From contig DCXX01000031.1 of assembly GCA_002329125.1 (NCBI GenBank), positions 756 through 25,672 on the forward strand: a stretch of DNA of 24,917 nt, written 5' to 3'. The stretch comes from Fidelibacterota bacterium UBA2125. GTDB taxonomy: Bacteria > Fidelibacterota > Marinisomatia > Marinisomatales > S15-B10. The notes below the pieces were generated by a model that saw only the letters and a program-made list of their open reading frames with translations, was not told the DNA's origin and made no database searches. This document shows positions 16,582-24,043 of the stretch, one piece after another; position 1 is the stretch's first letter; every line of letters starts with the position of its first letter. The position numbers were made by a program, and so were the translations under genes.

Positions 16582-17753
16582 TGGCTAGTTCAATGTTAGA
16601 AAATCGTCTTGAGGTGCTGTTGGCCGATTTAGTGGCTTATAATTCAGTAAACCCCAAATGGGAGGGGGGCTCTGGTGAGGCTTCCGTTTGTGATAATATA
16701 TCCGGTGTTCTTTCCTCATTGGGGTTTATTCCAATGACTCAAGAAGTTGCTCCTGGACGGACCAACGTGGTGTGTACAATTTCAGGGAGTAGGGGAGCAC
16801 CCAGTCTCATATTGAACGCACATGTGGATGTTGTGGGTGTAGAGGGGATGAATGATCCGTTTAAATTATGCCGGGAGGGTGACAAGCTTTACGGTAGGGG
16901 GGCGTATGATATGAAAGGGAGTGCAGCTGTCATGCTGGCACTGGCTGAAATTTGTGTTAAAGAAACGCCTCCGGGCGATATTTACCTCACCTTTGTTTGT
17001 GATGAGGAAAATCTCAGTATCGGGATGGAACACCTTATGAAGGAATGGGTCTTTTCATTGGACGCTCTTCCCTTGGCGGTAATCGCCCTCGAACCAACGG
17101 AGGAACAGATCGGTATTTGCCACAAGGGATTCGCATGGTACGAAATAGCTATTTCTGGAAAAGCAGCCCACGGCTCTCGTCCAGAAGAGGGGGTAGACGC
17201 CATTTTTCCCCTTGGGCCAGTAATTCAGGAAATTGCCAATGTTCAGGAAGAACTTACTGCCAGGATATCCCATCCTTATCTCGGTCAAAGTTCACTCCAT
17301 GTAGGTACGTTGGAAGGAGGTACGCAACTTCCTGTCATTGCGGCAGGATCAAGACTCGATTGGGAGAGAAGAATTCTACCGGGTGAGTCCGAAGCTGATC
17401 TTGAAAATGAATTTAACAGGATCATCTCTTCAGCAGGAGCGCATACTGAAGATCACACTGTTAAAGCTAAAAAACTATTTAGCCGCCCACCTTTGGAGAC
17501 TCCTGAGAGTGCTGAAATCGTTAAGCGCTTTAGAAACGCTTCACCAGATTCTCAGTTGACCGGTATGTCATATTGGGCCGATTCAGCCCTTGCCGCCGCA
17601 GCCGGTATTCCGGCCGTTCTGTTTGGGCCTATCGGTCATGGGGCTCATGCTACTGATGAATGGGTGAGTGCGAAAAGTCTTGTCAGGGTTTATGAAGCGG
17701 TAAAAAAAGTTATCTATGGAATGGCTGAACCAGTGGACTCACTGTTGATCTAA
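16581..17753 (+). CDS. M20-family metallopeptidase / deacylase (ArgE/DapE type)
   Basis: A 390-residue zinc (or cobalt) hydrolase of the M20 family, which removes acyl groups from amino acids or cleaves small peptides. Two-metal active-site residues are visible: His81 and Asp83 (NAHVDVV), Asp110 (GRGAYDMKG), the catalytic/metal Glu pair in CDEENLS (132-133), Glu161 (LEPTEEQ) and the late His in GPIGHGAHATDE. The dimerisation lid follows KAAHGSRPEEGVDAI. I start at ATG 16581 (MASSMLENR), which has GAGG five bases upstream; GTG 16578 just before it is the alternative. The acetylornithine-deacetylase/succinyl-diaminopimelate desuccinylase group fits best, but the substrate is open. Its 3' end overlaps the convergent RdhA-like gene by 15 bases. 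Confidence 0.92.
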   Translation: MASSMLENRLEVLLADLVAYNSVNPKWEGGSGEASVCDNISGVLSSLGFIPMTQEVAPGRTNVVCTISGSRGAPSLILNAHVDVVGVEGMNDPFKLCREGDKLYGRGAYDMKGSAAVMLALAEICVKETPPGDIYLTFVCDEENLSIGMEHLMKEWVFSLDALPLAVIALEPTEEQIGICHKGFAWYEIAISGKAAHGSRPEEGVDAIFPLGPVIQEIANVQEELTARISHPYLGQSSLHVGTLEGGTQLPVIAAGSRLDWERRILPGESEADLENEFNRIISSAGAHTEDHTVKAKKLFSRPPLETPESAEIVKRFRNASPDSQLTGMSYWADSALAAAAGIPAVLFGPIGHGAHATDEWVSAKSLVRVYEAVKKVIYGMAEPVDSLLI

Positions 17754-18944
17754 TCTTTTTCTCCACCACCATTTTGGTGGTTTACGTTTTCCTCCACCCA
17801 AGATGTTGTCCAACCACAGCATGAAACGACGGATAAATGATCCCATTAAACGGAATCGAAGTTGATTGAACCAGTCTGGATAATTTCGGTTATAGGGACA
17901 TACTCGTAAGCAAATTGAGCAATCAGTAACTTGATTCACCCAGAAGTCGAAACACTTTTCTGCATCCACTGTCCATTTTCTGATACCACTAATATTTGAA
18001 CGGTTGTAGATCCGTTCTGAGGGATCATCAGCTGGAATAGCTCTCGGTGGACACCCATCATTACAACGTCGGCACACTTCGCAAAATTCTTTTACGCCGA
18101 ATCGCTTCGGGTGGTCATGTGCAAGAGGAAGATCAGTAAAAACTTTTCCGATACGAAGACGAGGACCTAGTTCTGGTGTAATTAGGAGACCATGACGGCC
18201 GTATTCTCCTAACCCGGCTTTAATTGCTAGAGGAATGTTGAGAGCCGTATCGTTCATGCTGGACACGGCATTATAACCAAGATTCTGGATATACTGGGCG
18301 AGAGCTAGAAGTGTGATAGCATCTTGAGAGTAGCCGATGCCCGTTGCAGTTCCACTTAGAGCTGATGGGACGGTTTCAAGCAAATCGTGGTCCATCTCGT
18401 GACATACAACTATGACAGAAGTGAAATTATTCGGTAGATCCATTATTTTTTCGTCTTCACGTTCGCGACTATACTTGTGTGTATAGACCCAACGCTCATC
18501 ATGATAGGTGATACCTACAAGATCAGCGCCAAAAAGTTTGGCGGTTTTTTTCACTTCCTCTGCCATGGCCTCAGGAGATTCAACATTTCGTTGTTCTGAA
18601 GCGCCCTCTCGATGGGCTGTGAGGTAATCCAAAAATCCTTCCCGCCGGTCCTCGTTCTCCAACCGTTCGGCAAAATAGTCAGCTACATGCCAACCTGCAT
18701 TCCGAATAGCAAAATCTTTCTGAGCATAGCCGTCTACGTGACGCCACGCTTTCAACGGTTTCCGGTATGATTCGTAAAAAAGTTCTGTCTTTTTGGAGTT
18801 AATTGATGAGTCCCAGAATGAACGGTTATAGATATCGTTTTTCTGATTGAACCGTTGAAACTGATCAGTGATTTTGAAACCAGCATCACTATCATTTGCG
18901 CATCCGCCTGAACAGGTGGTACAGCCGTTCACATTGGAATTCAT
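17739..18944 (-). CDS. Reductive-dehalogenase (RdhA)-family iron-sulfur protein, soluble
   Basis: A 401-residue protein of the corrinoid/iron-sulfur reductive dehalogenase family, which also resembles epoxyqueuosine reductase. The cobalamin-domain segment AGLGEYGRHGLLITPELGPR, then VFTDLPL, is RdhA-like. Two 4Fe-4S sites follow: C288-x2-C-x2-C-x3-C298-P and C331-x10-C342-x2-C-x3-C349-P. There is no twin-arginine signal peptide and no RdhB membrane-anchor gene, so it is probably cytoplasmic, unlike respiratory RdhA. The N-terminus has an extra C8-x2-C11-x3-C15 motif that I do not recognise from the family. The C-terminus is basic and Trp-rich (KPPKWWWRKR) after an amphipathic stretch and might touch the membrane. 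Start ATG at 18944, no ribosome site. Reductive dehalogenation is possible but unproven; another cobalamin reductase role fits equally. Confidence 0.82.
   Translation of the reverse strand: MNSNVNGCTTCSGGCANDSDAGFKITDQFQRFNQKNDIYNRSFWDSSINSKKTELFYESYRKPLKAWRHVDGYAQKDFAIRNAGWHVADYFAERLENEDRREGFLDYLTAHREGASEQRNVESPEAMAEEVKKTAKLFGADLVGITYHDERWVYTHKYSREREDEKIMDLPNNFTSVIVVCHEMDHDLLETVPSALSGTATGIGYSQDAITLLALAQYIQNLGYNAVSSMNDTALNIPLAIKAGLGEYGRHGLLITPELGPRLRIGKVFTDLPLAHDHPKRFGVKEFCEVCRRCNDGCPPRAIPADDPSERIYNRSNISGIRKWTVDAEKCFDFWVNQVTDCSICLRVCPYNRNYPDWFNQLRFRLMGSFIRRFMLWLDNILGGGKRKPPKWWWRKRLDQQ
17765..17781 (+). terminator. Hairpin after the M20 gene (weak terminator candidate)
   Basis: ACCACCA-ttt-TGGTGGT is a perfect 7-bp stem with a 3-base loop, 11 bases after the M20 stop, followed by ttacgtttt, a weak T-run. 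It lies inside the 3' coding end of the convergent RdhA-like gene (encoding PPKWW), so it may be a terminator for the plus-strand operon or simply a result of those codons. Confidence 0.35.
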
Positions 18945-19122
18945 TATAATATATTATTGTTGGTTTTATTCATTGTAAAGGGTGCGACTAAATTCTGTGT
19001 CTCTGCAATTTACATTTTTCTATCTTCGAGTTTTCGTCTATGTTTATATTGTATTGCCTCAAGGGATGAAAGTCAAATATATTTCGTAATACTTTGATTT
19101 TTTTAATAAAGTTGATTATCGG

Positions 19123-19137
19123 TCGAAACCTGTTCGA
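19123..19137. promoter_or_regulatory. Inverted repeat TCGAA-N5-TTCGA
   Basis: A perfect 5-bp dyad with a 5-base spacer (acctg), centred at 19130, about 140 bases before the agmatinase start and 180 before the RdhA-like start. TTCGAA-containing dyads are used by several regulators, but none is encoded here. It is offered as a candidate operator only. Confidence 0.25.
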
Positions 19138-19157
19138 ACGCAAGTTGTAATAACAAA

Positions 19158-19174
19158 GTTATGAGTTGCATAAC
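19158..19174. promoter_or_regulatory. Inverted repeat GTTATG-N5-CATAAC
   Basis: A perfect 6-bp dyad with a 5-base spacer (agttg), centred at 19166. It has the same 5-base spacing as the dyad 36 bases upstream, so the two could be a pair of sites or one hairpin each. A regulatory role is inferred from position only. Confidence 0.25.
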
Positions 19175-19210
19175 ACTCTGAACAATAAATTGACTGAGGT
19201 AGAAAAACCT

Positions 19211-19276
19211 ATGAGCTCTGGCCCCCTAACTGGATCTTTTTTTAGGAAACAGTTATTCTCAATTACTGATGCCTGA
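19211..19276 (+). CDS. Possible 21-residue upstream ORF overlapping the agmatinase start
   Basis: ATG at 19211 with a GAGGT element 10 bases upstream opens a 21-codon frame (MSSGPLTGSFFRKQ...) that ends in TGA at 19274-19276, eight bases overlapping the agmatinase ATG at 19269. The agmatinase gene has no good ribosome site of its own at that ATG, so a translated leader could deliver ribosomes to it. Alternatively this is a chance frame. I do not recognise the peptide. Confidence 0.22.
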   Translation: MSSGPLTGSFFRKQLFSITDA

Positions 19277-20069
19277 CCGGATTAACATGATTGGTGTTTC
19301 CTTTGACGCCAAATCTTCTTTTTTGAACGGCCCGGCAAAGGGTCCTTCCGCCATTCGAGAAGTATTGTTCTCAGGTGCTTCTAACCTTTTCAGTGAAACT
19401 GGTGTTGATCTGGACAGTGTGAATGGATTCAAAAAAGTGATCGACTTGAAAATAGAAAATAGCGACGCCGGCTATCTTCAGATTGAAGGAGAAGCTGAAA
19501 AGCAATTGTCTGATGGTGCTATCCCTATCTTTCTCGGAGGTGATCATTCCATTACTTATCCATTAGTGAAAGCTGTTGCTAAATCAATGAAGCCCACTAC
19601 AATCGTTCATTTTGATGCTCACCCAGATCTTTACTATGAGTTTGAGGATGACCGTTTTTCTCACGCCTGTCCATTTGCAAGAATTATGGAAGATAGTCTG
19701 ACAGATCGGTTGATTCAAATCGGCATACGTACAACAAACGATCACCAGCGTCAGCAGGCGAAAAAGTTTGGTATAGAGTTGTATGAATTACCTGAGATGC
19801 CTACGGATCTTGACTTGGGCAATAATGATAAAGTCTATATCTCTCTGGACCTAGATGTTTTTGATCCCGCTTTTGTTCCAGGTATTTCCCACCATGAACC
19901 GGGCGGGCTGTCAGTTAGAGATGTAATCGGCATCATTCACAGCATCAATGCACCCATTGTCGGGGCCGATGTGGTTGAATTGAATCCACAACGCGACCTT
20001 AACGGGATGACCGCGGCGGTTGCAGCAAAAATGGTGAAAGAAATAGCCGGTAAAATGATGATAGCCTAG
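19269..20069 (+). CDS. Arginase/agmatinase-family ureohydrolase
   Basis: A 266-residue binuclear manganese hydrolase that cleaves a guanidino group to release urea. All six metal ligands are visible: His93 (GGDHS), Asp116, His118 and Asp120 (FDAHPDLY), Asp194 and Asp196 (SLDLDVFDP). FVPGISHHEPGG is the conserved substrate loop, and SHACPFARIMED sits where agmatinases have SHGTPFRRAxEE. Agmatinase or guanidinobutyrase is more likely than arginase, but substrate specificity in this family is hard to read and formimidoglutamase or guanidine hydrolase are not excluded. The ATG at 19269 lacks a ribosome site; ATG 19287 (MIGVSFD) would still keep the fold. The stop TAG shares CTAG with the stop of the convergent Nramp-like gene. 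Confidence 0.87.
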   Translation: MPDRINMIGVSFDAKSSFLNGPAKGPSAIREVLFSGASNLFSETGVDLDSVNGFKKVIDLKIENSDAGYLQIEGEAEKQLSDGAIPIFLGGDHSITYPLVKAVAKSMKPTTIVHFDAHPDLYYEFEDDRFSHACPFARIMEDSLTDRLIQIGIRTTNDHQRQQAKKFGIELYELPEMPTDLDLGNNDKVYISLDLDVFDPAFVPGISHHEPGGLSVRDVIGIIHSINAPIVGADVVELNPQRDLNGMTAAVAAKMVKEIAGKMMIA

Positions 20070-21472
20070 ATTCGGCTCACTACTTCCCAGATAATCGAAC
20101 TAATAGCAAAACCAATATAGACCAAAGAGGCAATGATCATCATGGTAGTTGCGATAATTCCCGGCCTCACTGACTTAGGAAGGTGTCGCTTATTCAGATA
20201 GAGAAGTAATGGGACATAAATTGCCATAGCAAAACCCCCGAGGTAAGCGGCGTTGAAAATAAAACCTAGCTCAGAGACACCGATACGTTCCATAATATAA
20301 GTGAGTAGACAACCAAGAATCATCCAACCTCCGCAGAAGATCATGTACCACCATCCCACGGGTCGGGAGCGAGCCTTTGCCACATTGGTATAAATAATAT
20401 CAGCGAAGGTACGACTGACCCCGTCAAGTATCACAAGTTGAGTTCCAAACAGAGTCGCAAATCCGACAATGAGGAAAATTACTTGGCCGGCATTTCCCCA
20501 CACTTCACCCAAGACCACAGCTTCATCCCAAATGAGGGTGCCGGGTGCAGGAATAATTCCCTGTGGATGTAACACTGCCAGGGCGCCAAACATGAAGAGA
20601 ATTAATGTAAAAGTATTAAGTGCCCAAAAGAACATTGTCTGATCTTTCTTGACATAATCCCACCAGTCGGAAAATCTTTGCCTATTTTCAGGCGTATCTT
20701 CAAAACGAAATCCAACGGAGGGAATTGCTTCAGCCTTGCCTCTTATAGGATTAGTCATCTTAGATATCTTGGCTCCCATCCCGATATTTTTATCTCTTAA
20801 ATAGAACCCATAGAAGAGATTGTAAATTCCGCCAGCGCCGGCAAAAACCAGGGCACTGAAAAGAACCTTTATCGAAATATTTGGATTGCGGTAGCCGATG
20901 TTGAGCATTCCTTTACCCAGTTCTTTCCAGATATCAGTCGACCCGATTGCGATAACGACAGCAATAAGTCCGAGAGTCACAATAACAATCAAAGCCTCAA
21001 CACTCCTCTCTACCGATTGGTAAATGATATTGGGACCAAACAATATAATTGCAATAAATCCAAATGTAATAACCGTCCATAAAGTGTCTGATCCGAAGCC
21101 GGCGGGACCGACAATCAATGCTTTCAATGCAAGACCTGAGGCCCGTGCCCAGCCTGGGGCAATGCTTCCAAGAGCTGTAAGAAGCATGAAAAGTGGACCA
21201 AACCCAATCCAGATTCGGGAGAATCCCATAAACGCGGTCTCACCCGTAGCGATTGTCCACCGACCAATTTCCATATTCACCCACAATTGAAGGAAGATAC
21301 CTAGCACTGCTGCCCAAACCATACTGGCTCCAAATTCCGCCACAATCCTTGGCCAGATAATAATTTCTCCGGCGCCTATGGAAAGCCCCACTAGGACAGC
21401 GCCGGGACCGGCAAGTTTCCAGAACGACTGCGTCCGTTTCGGGATGTCTGCTTTTTGTTGTTCAGCGATCAT
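20066..21472 (-). CDS. Nramp-fold transporter lacking the Nramp metal-binding motifs
   Basis: A 468-residue inner-membrane protein with about eleven hydrophobic segments, related to Nramp divalent-metal transporters (LeuT fold). The first helix begins KLAGPGAVLVGLSIGAGEII. Nramp proteins have GPG...DPGN here; this has GAGE, so the Asp and Asn that bind Mn2+/Fe2+ are absent. The sixth helix reads GAGGIYNLFYGFYLRDKN where Nramps have MPHN. The protein is therefore probably a paralogue carrying a different substrate, perhaps another divalent ion or an organic molecule. It also has a soluble loop (about 225-275, including FRFEDTPENRQRFSDWWDYV) not usual for Nramp. The ATG at 21472 has no clear ribosome site. 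It converges on, and meets, the ureohydrolase gene; a role in supplying manganese to it is tempting but not supported by the missing motif. Confidence 0.75.
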   Translation of the reverse strand: MIAEQQKADIPKRTQSFWKLAGPGAVLVGLSIGAGEIIIWPRIVAEFGASMVWAAVLGIFLQLWVNMEIGRWTIATGETAFMGFSRIWIGFGPLFMLLTALGSIAPGWARASGLALKALIVGPAGFGSDTLWTVITFGFIAIILFGPNIIYQSVERSVEALIVIVTLGLIAVVIAIGSTDIWKELGKGMLNIGYRNPNISIKVLFSALVFAGAGGIYNLFYGFYLRDKNIGMGAKISKMTNPIRGKAEAIPSVGFRFEDTPENRQRFSDWWDYVKKDQTMFFWALNTFTLILFMFGALAVLHPQGIIPAPGTLIWDEAVVLGEVWGNAGQVIFLIVGFATLFGTQLVILDGVSRTFADIIYTNVAKARSRPVGWWYMIFCGGWMILGCLLTYIMERIGVSELGFIFNAAYLGGFAMAIYVPLLLYLNKRHLPKSVRPGIIATTMMIIASLVYIGFAISSIIWEVVSRI

Positions 21473-21520
21473 TTGTTTTTAGGACTAAAAAGACTGAAAG
21501 AAAAAAAAGGAGGAACCTGT

Positions 21521-21949
21521 TCAAGAATAATAGAATAAGAAATCGAAAAGTAGTTTTCCCCAGGAAAAAAGTAGAATGAACCAGCCTACAATGAACACTG
21601 AGGATCTGTGCGAAAGTTTTGTATGATCGATAATCCGGATACCGCTATGTAGATACCTTGAAGCTATAAATAGCCAAGCGAGGGATAGATCCAGCATGTC
21701 AACATTTCCCATCATGAAAATAATACCGGCCCAGGAATAGAATAGAATTGGCAACTGGAACATGTTCTTGTAGTGATCTCGTGCTGCTTGCAGATAGTCT
21801 GGCCTGTCGCCTTCATAGGTTTTGAAGAAGCCATACTTGACATCCCATTTTTTTATAGCTTTTTTCTGTACAAAATAGAGGTGGACGGTGACGAAAAATG
21901 TGAGAGCCACCATCGCTATAACTGGGTAGAGGATTAGGTTTGGTTTCAC
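21521..21949 (-). CDS. MAPEG-family membrane protein
   Basis: A 142-residue integral membrane protein with four hydrophobic segments. QAARDHYKNMFQLPILFY matches the conserved helix-1/2 region of the MAPEG family (membrane-associated proteins in eicosanoid and glutathione metabolism), and the later IASRYLHSGIRI is its RxxHS-type motif. Bacterial members are mostly uncharacterised; some have glutathione transferase or peroxidase activity. The start is GTG at 21949, 10 bases after the stop of the sodium symporter, with only a weak GAAGA ribosome site, so it is probably translated from the same messenger. Downstream of its stop the minus strand has a T-rich run (around 21509-21516 read as T) with no clear hairpin. 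Its link to the symporter is unknown. Confidence 0.8.
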   Translation of the reverse strand: MKPNLILYPVIAMVALTFFVTVHLYFVQKKAIKKWDVKYGFFKTYEGDRPDYLQAARDHYKNMFQLPILFYSWAGIIFMMGNVDMLDLSLAWLFIASRYLHSGIRIIDHTKLSHRSSVFIVGWFILLFSWGKLLFDFLFYYS

Positions 21950-21959
21950 TCTTCAGATA

Positions 21960-23891
21960 TCAGGTAGTAGCGATCAATCCTTGTTTTTCAGCTTCTTTTC
22001 TAACAGGGCCCCAAAAACCAATAGGTCTGGACATTACATAGTAGGCCACGAGATGGTCCATATCCTCGGGTTTACTAAAGAAAGTAACAGGCAGATATAT
22101 CATTGCATTTAGCACAATTAATATCCAGAACTGTAGATAATCGGGCAAGGCTGGGATTACACCGAACCGGGGTAGGATCCAAACAATGAGCCAGCTGAGG
22201 CCAAGATTGGCTATCCATGCTGAAAGGTAACCCCAGGAATTAAATCTCCACCAGATTACCTGGAGGATATTCGGAAGCCAGACACCTGCAGCCATGATCC
22301 ATAGGGCAAAAATGAGCCAGGCTGTAATCTCTTCGCCTATAATGACACCAAAAACGAAAGAACCAAGAAGAAGTACAAAGGTGGCAATTCTGCCTACTTT
22401 TACCAGCATTGCCTCGCTGGCTTTTGGATTTACATAATGGTGATAAAAATCCCGGGTGGCATACAGTGCACCTAGATTAAGGTGTGTCGAAACAGTGGAA
22501 AGGTGAATGGCAAGAATACCTGCAAAAAGAAAACCGACGAGTCCAACAGGCAAAAATTCAAATCCAATTCTGTACCATGCCATCTCATATTCACCGCTCT
22601 TTGCGATACCAGGATATAAGACAAAGAATCCAATAATAGCTGCTGCCCAGATGGAATTTCGGATCAATACAAGGGCAGAACCTGCCCAAATGCTGTAGGA
22701 AGCATCCCTTACTGTTTTTGCTGATTGTATACGTTGTGCTTCAGGGTACCAATCGATAGAGGTCCCCATTCCAAAACCGCCGATAAGGGCAATGATCATC
22801 ATGGTGACAAACCAAGCTACTGGAAATTGTCCTTCGAACATGCCTGTGAAGCTGAAAAAGTTCAACCTCCAGGACTGGCCATTAAAATGATGAGAGGCTA
22901 CCCGAGACCAAGATATTCCGCTATCTACACTGGCATCTATGTTCACACGGTTGTAAGAATCGTCTGAAGCCCAAACAATGGTATATTTTTCTCCTGCTTG
23001 CAGTTTATTAACATTCGTTGGGAAGAGGATCTCACCGGCGTGTGTTTCTTTGGATTTGATTAGAGTTGTGGCTCGTGATTCCAACTTAGACTGTGCGTCT
23101 TTTGAAATGCTACTTGCGATGGCAAAGGATTCACTGTTTATAGCAATAGGTTTTCCAGTCTCAACATCGGAAACACGGATCATTGCCTGTTGATCTTTCC
23201 ATTCATTTGGGACTTCCCATTCAACGCTACTATTGTAGGATCCAAGTTTTGCAATAATTTCATCAGGGCCACCAGCAGCTACCACTCCCCAAATCGATAC
23301 GATCACAATAATTAGAAGAGCAATAACACCCTGCTGAAAATCGGCCATGACCACACCCCAATATCCCGATGATAAAACATATATTGCCCCGAGCGTGGTA
23401 AAAATGAAGAGGCCCATCCAAAGTTCCCAACCAAAAATCATTTGACAGAGTTTTCCCATGGCGATGCCCACCCATCCAAGGATGAACATATTCATGAACA
23501 CCTGCCATCCTGCAAGCCATCCGCGTAGTAACTCAGCACCAAGTCCACCAAATCGGAGACTTTGCCACTCAGCCTGACTATAGGCGAGAGATCGCCTGAA
23601 TATTCTAGTTGAAACAAAAGCGCTAATGGCACACCATGCGGAAAAAAAAGCATACCAAAGCCCTGCAAAACCGTATTTGTAAACAACACCTGCCACCCAA
23701 ATTGGGGTATCAGTAGCTGTATGAGTTGCATATACGGAAGAGGCAGGTAGCCACCACGGCAATCCCCTACCCGCCAGGAAAAAATCAGACTGTGATCGTT
23801 TCCCCATCCGATAAAAATAAATACCAAAGAAGATCATCAACGCCACAAAGAGCACGATCCAAAGCCAATCGAGGAACTGGAAAGTGATCAT
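21960..23891 (-). CDS. Sodium:solute symporter (SSS family) with an inserted beta-rich domain
   Basis: A 643-residue inner-membrane sodium-coupled transporter of the SSS family (LeuT fold, about 13 helices). The first segment (FGIYFYRMGKRSQSDFFLAGRGLPWWLPASS) is the standard SSS start, and ATHTATDTPIWVAGVVY lies in the sodium-site helix. Residues about 220-345 form a hydrophilic, beta-rich insertion after the helix QQGVIALLIIVIVSIWGVV. By analogy with PutP topology that loop faces the periplasm. The remaining helices resume at FPVAWFVTMMIIALIGGFGMG. The ATG at 23891 overlaps the stop of a 51-residue microprotein by four bases, and two further small membrane proteins precede that. The MAPEG gene follows 10 bases later. 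Substrate unknown; the GH20-type gene upstream hints at an amino sugar. Confidence 0.9.
   Translation of the reverse strand: MITFQFLDWLWIVLFVALMIFFGIYFYRMGKRSQSDFFLAGRGLPWWLPASSVYATHTATDTPIWVAGVVYKYGFAGLWYAFFSAWCAISAFVSTRIFRRSLAYSQAEWQSLRFGGLGAELLRGWLAGWQVFMNMFILGWVGIAMGKLCQMIFGWELWMGLFIFTTLGAIYVLSSGYWGVVMADFQQGVIALLIIVIVSIWGVVAAGGPDEIIAKLGSYNSSVEWEVPNEWKDQQAMIRVSDVETGKPIAINSESFAIASSISKDAQSKLESRATTLIKSKETHAGEILFPTNVNKLQAGEKYTIVWASDDSYNRVNIDASVDSGISWSRVASHHFNGQSWRLNFFSFTGMFEGQFPVAWFVTMMIIALIGGFGMGTSIDWYPEAQRIQSAKTVRDASYSIWAGSALVLIRNSIWAAAIIGFFVLYPGIAKSGEYEMAWYRIGFEFLPVGLVGFLFAGILAIHLSTVSTHLNLGALYATRDFYHHYVNPKASEAMLVKVGRIATFVLLLGSFVFGVIIGEEITAWLIFALWIMAAGVWLPNILQVIWWRFNSWGYLSAWIANLGLSWLIVWILPRFGVIPALPDYLQFWILIVLNAMIYLPVTFFSKPEDMDHLVAYYVMSRPIGFWGPVRKEAEKQGLIATT
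22857..23234 (-). other. Extracytoplasmic beta-rich insertion in the symporter
   Basis: Symporter residues about 220-345. The first half (SVEWEVPNEW, AMIRVSDVETG, SFAI) looks like the last strands of an Ig-like/Kre9-type beta module; the second half (EILFPTNVNKLQAGEKYTIV, W, then VNIDASVDSGISWSRVA, NGQSW) looks like the first strands of the same kind of module. The order is thus the reverse of normal. Resemblance is by eye and unverified. Confidence 0.5.
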
Positions 23892-24043
23892 TCTTCTGAA
23901 TCTTCCTGCTGGTTTCTGGAAAAGTATTTTATAAGTAGATATGTAAGGAAAAAAGAGAGGGACAGTATAATTGCTGGAATAATAACACCCAGAATAGGTG
24001 CTCCGATTGTGAGGACTGTCACCGCCATATAATTAGGTGTCAT
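23888..24043 (-). CDS. 51-residue single-helix membrane microprotein (symporter accessory)
   Basis: Reads MTPNYMAVTVLTIGAPILGV at the start, then a strongly hydrophobic span (IIPAIILSLSFFLTYLLI) and a charged tail KYFSRNQQEDSEE. There is one long membrane segment with a probable cytoplasmic C-terminus. Its TGA is inside the ATGA that starts the sodium symporter, and its own ATG (24041-24043) overlaps the last codons of the 37-residue gene by 11 bases. The tight overlap on both sides and the sensible membrane-protein composition argue that it is a real gene. Small accessory proteins beside sodium symporters are known as a class; whether it belongs to one of them needs a family search. It could stabilise or regulate the transporter. 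Confidence 0.72.
   Translation of the reverse strand: MTPNYMAVTVLTIGAPILGVIIPAIILSLSFFLTYLLIKYFSRNQQEDSEE

Larger units (their letters stand above)
18945..19268. other. 324-base intergenic region between divergent RdhA-like and agmatinase genes
   Basis: AT-rich gap that must hold the promoters of both divergent genes. It contains two clean dyads (19123-19137 and 19158-19174) and a short plus-strand reading frame (19211-19276) described separately. I see no tRNA, small-RNA terminator, riboswitch-like fold or conserved coding sequence in it, and no convincing promoter pair for either gene. Confidence 0.6.

Noticed and set aside
17739..18944. Epoxyqueuosine reductase (QueG)
   Set aside because: The core segment reads AGLGEYGRHGLLITP and VFTDLPL, closer to RdhA than to the QueG GxGWxGKN signature, and the length and Cys spacing fit RdhA better.
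19120..19145. tRNA-like T-loop (gttcgaacgc)
   Set aside because: The GTTCGAA string is part of a short dyad; no acceptor stem, anticodon arm or D arm can be drawn around it.
21473..21520. Terminator after the MAPEG gene
   Set aside because: There is a T-rich run on the minus strand but no adjacent stem longer than four base pairs.
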